Source: Chlamydiales bacterium
GTDB taxonomy: Bacteria; Chlamydiota; Chlamydiia; Chlamydiales; Simkaniaceae
Length of the DNA: 64,000 bases
Reading direction: 5' to 3'
Assembly (NCBI GenBank): GCA_024233515.1
Contig: JACKPO010000002.1
Coordinates: forward strand, 1 to 64,000
The position numbers were made by a program, and so were the translations under genes. This document shows positions 58,459 through 64,000 of the stretch, in pieces; within the stretch, counting starts at the first letter, position 1; every line of letters starts with the position of its first letter. Below the pieces are notes generated by a model. The model had not been told where the DNA came from. It ran no database searches and worked only from the letters and a program-made list of their open reading frames with translations.

Positions 58459-59784
58459 CTATACCATCCAAAATGGAAGACAGATGATTTTCTGATCATG
58501 CTCTACTTTATAGGGACCATTGTAGAGGTAGATTCCCCATTTTGCTTTTGATTCATTTTCAATAAACTCCCTAAGATGACGTGCTTTTTTTGGAAGAAGT
58601 TGGGAGGAATGTGTCACCTCAATGGGAATGATTTGGGCGCCTATGGTGATGACAAAGTCTACTTCTGCCCCTCCACTTGTCCTCCAAAAATGGATGGAAT
58701 GGTTCTCTACAAGCCTATCTGTCCAGGTGAGAAGTTCGCTCAGAAACCAATTTTCAAAGCGATGGCCTAAGAGACCTGTCGCATTGAGAATACTCAGTTC
58801 TCTGACCCCTGTGAGGTAGCTGACTAGGCCATTGTTGAGAAGATATCCTTTGGGAGATTTCACAAGTCGCTTCAGGGTGCTGTTGATCAAGGGATAGAGT
58901 TCGAGATACTGCATGGTTGCAGAGAGGTATCCTCGATACTTTAAAAGGGTATTTCTAGAGCATCCAAGGGCATTGACGACCTTTTGGTCGTCTCTAAGAG
59001 ACCCTAACTGTTCTGCGCATGTTTTCATGAGGTTTTGATAAAGAGATAAGTCGCTGATAGTTTCAATGGCTCTCACATCGTTCTCTAGATAGGTTTGAAG
59101 GTAATTGGCAAGATAGCGGAGGCGATCGTTTGCGCTATTTTCTTGCAGCACTTCAGGGAGCCCTCCCCAAACAAGGTGAGAAGTCATTGTTTCGTTGAGC
59201 AATTTCTGAAAAGGTTGGCGTTTTTCTGCGAACGACTTAAAAGTGTTTTCGTCAAAAGGTTCAATGAGAAGATCTAAAATTGAATCTTCGGGAATCGAAA
59301 CATCTGGATGGGTGAGTTTTGCCATTTCTTTGAGATTAAATTCTCTTAAGTGCATGAGCTCAACACGCCCCGCTAGAGATTCTGCAGCGAGTTGGTGAAG
59401 ATTTAAGTGGCCAGAGCCCGTTAAGATGAATTTGATTTTATCCTGATCTTTAAACTGGTCATACAGGATTTTAACTTGGTCGAAAAGAGCAGGACATTTT
59501 TGAGCTTCATCGATTGCGACCCAAATCTTTCCTCCTACACCGATTTGTTGGAAAACTTCTTGTTCAATGACTTCACTGAGCTTTCCATTTTCTACTCTTA
59601 ATCTCGACTCCCGGTTGTCCATATTTAGAAACACCCATTTGTTATTGGAGTGGAGGTGCATATAAGATTTGAGGAGAGTTGTTTTTCCTACCCGGCGTGC
59701 TCCCAAAAGAGCTGTCACTCGAGGGCGCTTAAAAGAGGCATAAATGAGAGGGGCATTGACCCTTTTTTGTGCTTTTTTATCCAT
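58459..59784 (-). CDS. AAA ATPase with C-terminal DUF4143 domain
   Basis: The product is 441 aa. Walker A GARRVGKTT (29-37), Walker B IWVAIDEAQK (about 90-99) and sensor-like FILTGSGH mark an AAA_14 ATPase. The C-terminal half (ENWFLSELLTWTDRL...GGAEVDFVITIGAQIIPIEV) is DUF4143, a nuclease-like fold with D-x-V...I-E-V residues. Such proteins are common, often patchily distributed accessory genes of unknown role. It lies directly beside tRNA-Arg, a frequent site of gene gain, but no attachment repeat was seen. It is probably acquired. Confidence 0.88.
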   Translation of the reverse strand: MDKKAQKRVNAPLIYASFKRPRVTALLGARRVGKTTLLKSYMHLHSNNKWVFLNMDNRESRLRVENGKLSEVIEQEVFQQIGVGGKIWVAIDEAQKCPALFDQVKILYDQFKDQDKIKFILTGSGHLNLHQLAAESLAGRVELMHLREFNLKEMAKLTHPDVSIPEDSILDLLIEPFDENTFKSFAEKRQPFQKLLNETMTSHLVWGGLPEVLQENSANDRLRYLANYLQTYLENDVRAIETISDLSLYQNLMKTCAEQLGSLRDDQKVVNALGCSRNTLLKYRGYLSATMQYLELYPLINSTLKRLVKSPKGYLLNNGLVSYLTGVRELSILNATGLLGHRFENWFLSELLTWTDRLVENHSIHFWRTSGGAEVDFVITIGAQIIPIEVTHSSQLLPKKARHLREFIENESKAKWGIYLYNGPYKVEHDQKIICLPFWMV

Positions 59785-59877
59785 GCGTTGACATAAATTT
59801 AGTGTAAAACTTTCATCTTAATGATAGAATTTCATTGTAATTTTGTCAATCATAAGAGAGGTTGTGTTGCAAGCTGT

Positions 59878-60438
59878 TTATTTTAAGCGAGGTATGATTG
59901 TTGCCCAGACTTCATCTTGTCCTAAGAGAAAATAGTTTCCAAACACCTCATCGACCGCTTCCTTGACGCCAGGAAGGCGCTTCCGTCCGTAGTTATGACC
60001 CGAAAGGATCCCGCCAGGGCGAACCTTTTTCTGCCAGGTGAGGATCTGGTTTTTCACGACGTGGTAATCGTGATTGGCATCAATAAAGACAAGGTCGAGA
60101 TCGTTTGGAAGGGAAGAGGCAGCATCCTCTGCCGTCTTCTTGATCAGGGTAACGTTGGGATCGTTTTCGAACAGAGTTTTTACGCGATGGTAGGCCTCAT
60201 CAAACACCTCTTGCTTTTTGGAGACGGCAGTTCCGGAGGTTAGGTAGGACGAAGAAGGGGCCCAGGGATCAATGAGGTAAAGGTGTGCATCAGGAAATTC
60301 TTCACGGAGGATCATGGCGTTTTTTCCACGAAACACACCGATTTCAACGATCGATTTGATCTCGATTTGATAGATCAAGGAAAGAATTTTCAGGTAACAC
60401 CCACGGTGTTTCTTAATGAGAAGGCGGTCGAGTTCCAT
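59878..60438 (-). CDS. Class I SAM-dependent methyltransferase
   Basis: The product is 186 aa. Methyltransf_24-like Rossmann fold: motif I SIVEIGVFRGKNAMIL (31-46), LYLIDPWAP, DLVFIDANHDYHVVKNQI (about 115-132) and VRPGGILSGHNYG. Such proteins methylate small molecules or sugars; the substrate is unknown. It ends convergent to nothing and starts 14 bp after the DoxX stop, so it is probably co-transcribed with it. Confidence 0.88.
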   Translation of the reverse strand: MELDRLLIKKHRGCYLKILSLIYQIEIKSIVEIGVFRGKNAMILREEFPDAHLYLIDPWAPSSSYLTSGTAVSKKQEVFDEAYHRVKTLFENDPNVTLIKKTAEDAASSLPNDLDLVFIDANHDYHVVKNQILTWQKKVRPGGILSGHNYGRKRLPGVKEAVDEVFGNYFLLGQDEVWATIIPRLK

Positions 60439-60452
60439 AGGGGACTAGGATA

Positions 60453-60875
60453 CTACTTTTGCATCCGATTGTCTAGAGTGTAAGCGCCTCCCCCAAGACA
60501 CGCGATATAGAGGGTAAAGAGGCAAATAATGATGGTGATAAAGACGGGGGGATAGAAGGGGACAGCTGCGAGTCCATCAGGAACCTGGGAAGGATTGATA
60601 TGCATGACGTGAAGGGTAATCCAGACGAAAAAGGCTGAAAATAAAAATCCAATCACAGCTGCATAACGGGTGAAGAGTCCCAAAATCAGGAAAAGCCCGA
60701 CTAAAAAGTCTGTGAGGGGAATAAATACCGCATTGAAATAGACGAGAGGGATTTCTGCAACGCGGAGCAAGTTCGTAAAATTTTCATTGTTCAGTAGGTG
60801 GAAAAAGCCAAAGAAGAAGAAAATAATTCCTGCAGCAAGGCGAATCACAAGGAGGTGTTTTGATTTTCTTTTCAT
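60453..60875 (-). CDS. DoxX-family membrane protein
   Basis: The product is 140 aa with four membrane helices (about 10-27, 44-65, 70-92, 105-130). DoxX features: RLAAGIIFFFFGFFHL at the start and the second helix PLTDFLVGLFLILGLFTRYAAVIGF. Family members take part in redox balance or quinone-linked processes. The C-terminus LGGGAYTLDNRM matches the family ending. It heads a two-gene unit with the methyltransferase. Confidence 0.88.
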   Translation of the reverse strand: MKRKSKHLLVIRLAAGIIFFFFGFFHLLNNENFTNLLRVAEIPLVYFNAVFIPLTDFLVGLFLILGLFTRYAAVIGFLFSAFFVWITLHVMHINPSQVPDGLAAVPFYPPVFITIIICLFTLYIACLGGGAYTLDNRMQK

Positions 60876-60906
60876 ATTTCACTTCTTAATAAATATGATA
60901 ATTTTT

Positions 60907-60935
60907 TTGGAGAAAAACCTTCTATCAGCTACACT
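60907..60935 (+). promoter_or_regulatory. Putative hpf promoter
   Basis: TTGGAG (60907-60912), a 17-bp spacer and TACACT (60930-60935), 25 bp before the start codon. Confidence 0.45.
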
Positions 60936-60959
60936 AAGTCCTCAACCAAAGGGGTTTTT

Positions 60960-61586
60960 ATGACCGGAAGTCCGAAAAAGTTTGATAACCAAGAATACAC
61001 CATCAATATCATTGGAAAAAATATCGAGATCACGAACCCAATCCGGGACTATGTCGAAGAAAAGATCCAAAAAATTGAAGATCTGTCTACCGATATTATT
61101 GATATTAAAGTGCGTCTAGATGTCCAAAAACTCAATCATGTGGTCGATATCCTCATGAAATTTTCTCATTTCCGTGTCAACGTTCATGCGAATACGGAAA
61201 ATATGTACTCTGCGATCGATAAAGCCTTTGAACGTCTTTCTACTAAACTTCGCAAGTGGAAAGATCGGATCCAAGATCACCATGCAAAGGGGATTTCTGT
61301 GACTGAAATGGAAGTCAACGTTCTCGAGCATGCGCAGCATGAGATCGAAGAGATCAATCAAGAGATTATCGAAGCAAATAATGCCTCTCTTGAGTCTGAC
61401 TACTCCCGTCCTAAAGTCATGAAAAAGAAAAAGCTTCCTCTTAAGATGCTAACATTAGAAGAAGCTGTCATGAAAATGGAACTGTCCAACGACAATTTTA
61501 AAGTCTATCGCTCCGAAGAAGATCAAAAGCTTAAGGTGATCTACCGCAGACGCGATGGAAGCTATGGGATCATCGCTCCAGAATAA
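60960..61586 (+). CDS. hpf: Ribosome hibernation promoting factor, long form
   Basis: The product is 208 aa. The N-terminal S30AE domain (INIIGKNIEITNPIRDYVEEKIQKIEDL...VNVHANTENMYSAIDKAFERLSTKLRKWKDR) binds the 30S decoding centre. An acidic linker follows. The C-terminal dimerisation domain (KMLTLEEAVMKMELSNDNFKVYRSEEDQKLKVIYRRRDGSYGIIAPE) joins two ribosomes into a 100S particle. The long form alone suffices for 100S formation. In chlamydiae it could stabilise ribosomes in the non-replicating form (inference). It overlaps the next gene by 32 bp. Confidence 0.95.
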   Translation: MTGSPKKFDNQEYTINIIGKNIEITNPIRDYVEEKIQKIEDLSTDIIDIKVRLDVQKLNHVVDILMKFSHFRVNVHANTENMYSAIDKAFERLSTKLRKWKDRIQDHHAKGISVTEMEVNVLEHAQHEIEEINQEIIEANNASLESDYSRPKVMKKKKLPLKMLTLEEAVMKMELSNDNFKVYRSEEDQKLKVIYRRRDGSYGIIAPE

Positions 61587-62010
61587 GAAGGTTTACGATC
61601 CGATCCGCAGGCGGTGGCTTGTTGCAACCCCTGAAGAGCTTGTGAGACAAAGGATCCTTCTTCACTTGACGCAGGAGCTGGGCTATCCTCCTCACGCGAT
61701 TGCGATCGAAAAAAAACTTTCAGAACTTCCGATGCTGAAACATCGAGAAGTTCCCGATCGACGTCTTGATATCCTTTGCTTCGAATCAGAAACGTTGCGC
61801 CCCCTCCTGCTCATTGAGTGTAAGGGGGTGTCTCTTCAGGATAAGATGCTCTCCCAAGTGATGGGATACAATGCTTTTATTGGCGCTCCGTTGATTTGTC
61901 TTGCTAATGAGAGGGAGTTCTTATTAGGATGGGACGATGAAACACGGCCCCTTCCTTTTGAGCGGCTTCCAACTTATCAAACACTGTGTGATGAAACGAG
62001 ATCTTCTTGA
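61555..62010 (+). CDS. HsdR N-terminal-domain-like protein (orphan)
   Basis: The product is 151 aa (the ATG at 61555 lies inside hpf; a second start three codons later is possible). It matches the N-terminal nuclease fold of type I restriction HsdR: YDPIRRRWLVATPEELVRQRILLHL, then the PD-(D/E)xK-type residues RRLDILCF...LLLIECKG and a Q-motif-like LSQVMGYN. No helicase, HsdM or HsdS is present, so it is not a restriction system here. Similar orphans occur in Bacteroidetes and Chlamydiae with unknown roles, perhaps in repair. It overlaps the DUF115 gene by 20 bp. Confidence 0.8.
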   Translation: MEAMGSSLQNKKVYDPIRRRWLVATPEELVRQRILLHLTQELGYPPHAIAIEKKLSELPMLKHREVPDRRLDILCFESETLRPLLLIECKGVSLQDKMLSQVMGYNAFIGAPLICLANEREFLLGWDDETRPLPFERLPTYQTLCDETRSS

Positions 62011-63472
62011 AAAGAAAAACCCTCTCTTAGCATTTCAACTTTTAGAGACAAAAAAAGAAGGGATGTACGGAGTTCTCCCTCTGCCCAGTGAGGAAACCGT
62101 TGCCTGTTACATTTCTGAGATTGGCTCACTAGAATGGCAAGATCAGATGAGAGGGTGGCTCAAAAAAAATCCCAAGCGACGTCTCTACTTTCTTCCGGAT
62201 CGCGTGGAAGATCTCCTTTTGATCGATGTCAAGCTGCTGGACATGCCTCAGTTTCATTTGATCCACGCTCCTGAAGGGGGCGTCTGGGATCATCTCTTTG
62301 ATCCTTGGGAATGGTTAGGACGTTGCGACAGAGAAGGAGAAATGGTCAGGGCGCTTCGTGAAGCGGAATTGACCGTTGGTCTTTACCGCGACTGTGGAGC
62401 CGGTTTCCTCAAGAACCTTCTCCGAAATAGCCAGGAGAAGTCTCTTGATGGAACAAAACTCAAAGGGACGTTTAATGGGATCCCTGCGATCATTTGTGGT
62501 GCGGGAGTCTCTTTAGAAAAACAGCTAGAGCTTTTAAAGAGCGTGCAAGACGAAGCCTTTCTCTTAGGAGGAGGTTCTGCCCTTGCCCCTCTTTCTAAGG
62601 AAGGGATCAAACTTGATCTAATGGGAGCGATCGATCCTAAGCCTCCTCACGAAAGATTTTATCGGCAAACCTATTTTGAAACGCCCCTGATTTATCAAAG
62701 ACAAGTCGATGCAACTCTTCTTCAAACTCACCAAGGACCAAAAGTGACCTTTGGGCGGAGTGGGATGTTTCCGATCGAAGAAATCCTACTAGAGGATGAG
62801 GTGATTGATGTTGGTTGGACCGTGACAACCTTCTTAACAGCGGTCGCGACGGGCCTGGGGTGCAATCCCATCTATTATGTGGGTGTCGATCTTTGTCAGC
62901 TCCAAGAGAAGCGGTATGCAGAAGGGGTGGAAGGGAGCGATGAGCGGCAGGATTTCATCGAGTCGGTCGATCGATTTGGAAATCCCGTTTTCACTCGCCC
63001 CGATTTTATTGCAGCCAAAGAGTGGCTCGAGCTGTTTGCAACACATCATCCAGATACCCAATTTATCAACCTTTCTGAGGGACTAACCCTTGAGGGGATT
63101 CCCTTTGGCTCGTTTGAAAAAACAGAAAAAAAAGATCTCAAAGGGAAGCTTTTTTCCTCTCTTCAATCCCTTCCCGAAAGAGAAACCATCACGATGCAAT
63201 TTCAAAAGAGTCGAGAAAGAGTGGAAGAGCTTCTTCAAAAGTCTTTAGAGGCCCTCGAGGAAGGAAAGCAAACCCTTCTCTATGATATCGAACTCGAAGA
63301 AGAGCCCTTTTACCAGTGGCATCTCCTAGCTTGTTGGGAAGTGTGGAAACACCTTTTGCAAAAAGAGGAGGTGATCTCTACAATGAAAAGTCCAGAGATC
63401 GAAAAAAAGGTGCAGCAGCTCCTCTTTTTTCTAGATATAACCGAAAGATTAAAAGATGAAAGAACTCTATAA
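61991..63472 (+). CDS. DUF115 / MptE-like family protein
   Basis: The product is 493 aa from the ATG at 61991, which overlaps the previous gene. The longer frame to 61937 is within that gene. The central region has NGIPAIICGAGVSLEKQLELL...LLGGGSALAPLSKEGIKLDLMGAIDP (about 150-210) and TTFLTAVATGLGCNPIYYVGVDLC (about 280-303). These are the conserved motifs of DUF115, related to MptE pterin pyrophosphokinase and flagellin-glycosylation MAF proteins. The enzymatic role in chlamydiae is unknown. It overlaps the partial YwqK-like gene downstream by 17 bp, suggesting an operon from hpf onward. Confidence 0.8.
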   Translation: MKRDLLEKKNPLLAFQLLETKKEGMYGVLPLPSEETVACYISEIGSLEWQDQMRGWLKKNPKRRLYFLPDRVEDLLLIDVKLLDMPQFHLIHAPEGGVWDHLFDPWEWLGRCDREGEMVRALREAELTVGLYRDCGAGFLKNLLRNSQEKSLDGTKLKGTFNGIPAIICGAGVSLEKQLELLKSVQDEAFLLGGGSALAPLSKEGIKLDLMGAIDPKPPHERFYRQTYFETPLIYQRQVDATLLQTHQGPKVTFGRSGMFPIEEILLEDEVIDVGWTVTTFLTAVATGLGCNPIYYVGVDLCQLQEKRYAEGVEGSDERQDFIESVDRFGNPVFTRPDFIAAKEWLELFATHHPDTQFINLSEGLTLEGIPFGSFEKTEKKDLKGKLFSSLQSLPERETITMQFQKSRERVEELLQKSLEALEEGKQTLLYDIELEEEPFYQWHLLACWEVWKHLLQKEEVISTMKSPEIEKKVQQLLFFLDITERLKDERTL

Positions 63473-64000
63473 ATTTGAAGAGGGGACCTTAGTCATTCAA
63501 GACCCCGATCTCGACATCAATATCGCGATGCCATTCACTCCCAAACAGATTCCTCATGATTTTTCAAACCGTCCCGATATGGTGGTGAAAAAAAATGATC
63601 AGGGATCCGTGCTCCGTGCCTATTTTGAAGTCAATGGGACCCTGGAGGGGCAATATCTTATCTATTATCCTGATGGTTCGATCGAGTCAGAATGTTATTA
63701 CCATGAAGGAAATCTTCATGGCCCTTCTCATTTCTTTAGCGAAGATCATGTTCTTCTTTCTGAAACATGGTATGTGCATGGAAAAAAAGAGGGGAAGACA
63801 ACCCGCCGCTACCTTTCGGGAAAACTCTCTGCCTTCGAACGGCATAAAGAGGGGAAACTTCATGGAAAACAAGAATACTACTACGAAGATGGAACGATCA
63901 AAACCATCATGCACTACTTTCATGGCAAATTAAATGGTGAAGTCATCTTATTTTGGCCTAGCGGAATCAAAAAACGGGAAGTTACTTTCCAAAAAGGGCT
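63456..64000 (+). CDS. YwqK/MORN-type repeat protein (partial, runs off the window)
   Basis: ATG at 63456, overlapping the DUF115 gene by 17 bp. The frame stays open for at least 181 codons to the window end. There is no signal peptide: it starts MKELYKFEEGTLVIQDPDLD. From about residue 60 it has repeats of the form YYPDGSIESECYYHEGNLHG, YVHGKKEGKTTRRYLSGK, KEGKLHGKQEYYYEDG and FHGKLNGEVILFWPSG. These match the repeat class in the lipoprotein at 43802, but here in a presumably cytosolic or type III-secreted protein. Function unknown. Confidence 0.85.
   Translation, partial: MKELYKFEEGTLVIQDPDLDINIAMPFTPKQIPHDFSNRPDMVVKKNDQGSVLRAYFEVNGTLEGQYLIYYPDGSIESECYYHEGNLHGPSHFFSEDHVLLSETWYVHGKKEGKTTRRYLSGKLSAFERHKEGKLHGKQEYYYEDGTIKTIMHYFHGKLNGEVILFWPSGIKKREVTFQKG

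Noticed and set aside
58459..59784. Genomic-island reading of the AAA ATPase next to tRNA-Arg(TCG)
   Set aside because: I looked for a repeat of the tRNA 3' end beyond the gene and for an integrase and found neither, so only a possible single-gene acquisition remains.
61555..62010. Type I restriction-modification system
   Set aside because: Only the HsdR N-terminal-like domain is present; no helicase, HsdM or HsdS within the window.

Overview
The window reads as a chromosomal segment of a chlamydia-like bacterium (phylum Chlamydiota), most likely an environmental lineage (Parachlamydiales or Simkania type) rather than Chlamydiaceae. The reasons are gene content and order. The mreB end is followed by GTP-dependent pckG; kdsA-lptC-lptA-lptB form one operon; nfo-rpsD-trhO and pheT-lipoprotein-ogt occur in chlamydial order; hemA is of the short type; and there are LysM/YidD and RecO neighbours. 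Moderate GC, frequent TTG/GTG starts and proteins with paired hydrophobic segments (Inc-like) also fit. A heptosyltransferase-like gene and asparaginyl-tRNA synthetase, which to my knowledge are absent from Chlamydiaceae, argue for an environmental lineage. Species assignment is inference.

Layout. 1-2.9 kb: the end of mreB, then a lineage-specific insert (lipoprotein, small secreted protein, IS630 remnant, MITE-like palindrome). 2.9-6.4 kb: pckG, a drug/H+ antiporter and dtd. 6.4-11.3 kb: a two-gene operon of a polytopic protein with an HEXXH motif and a 1153-aa protein. 11.5-14.1 kb: small lipoprotein, ndk, a Cys-rich protein and a GT9 glycosyltransferase. 14.1-17.6 kb: kdsA-lptC-lptA-lptB, which makes Kdo and exports LPS. 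17.6-20.4 kb: tRNA-Arg and a large DHH phosphoesterase. 21-25.3 kb: an autotransporter. 25.3-25.9 kb: nested miniature elements. 26-27.1 kb: khpA and a pseudouridine synthase. 27.2-31.4 kb: an accessory locus of two paralogous membrane proteins and three small proteins, each with recognisable promoters. 31.5-34.2 kb: recX, hemA and a polymer-forming membrane protein. 34.2-37.1 kb: a 959-aa unknown. 37.3-40.2 kb: asnS-nfo-rpsD. 40.5-44.8 kb: coiled-coil and AsmA-like proteins, trhO, ogt and a YwqK-type lipoprotein. 44.8-49.8 kb: pheT, hydrolase-PDZ, LysM, yidD and tRNA-Leu. 49.9-56.3 kb: an Inc-like protein and two tandem paralogous protein kinases separated by an insertion sequence. 56.3-64 kb: gabD-recO, tRNA-Arg, an AAA ATPase, a methyltransferase, DoxX, HPF, a HsdR-N-like nuclease fold, a DUF115 protein and a partial YwqK-like protein.

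The most interesting material is the kinase pair. Both proteins appear to carry a degenerate duplicate of the kinase N-lobe before the real one, both have Arg in place of the beta-3 Lys, and both end in a single membrane anchor. A recent IS with a 16-bp target duplication separates the two genes. Second is the 27-31 kb locus, where two paralogs share a nearly identical ~290-bp 5' module including promoter, start region and membrane hairpin. Third is a set of palindromic repeat families, one with two 169-bp copies that differ at a single base noticed by eye.

All assignments come from reading the sequence and from recalled family features. No database search was run, and gene-order comparisons with Chlamydia are from memory.
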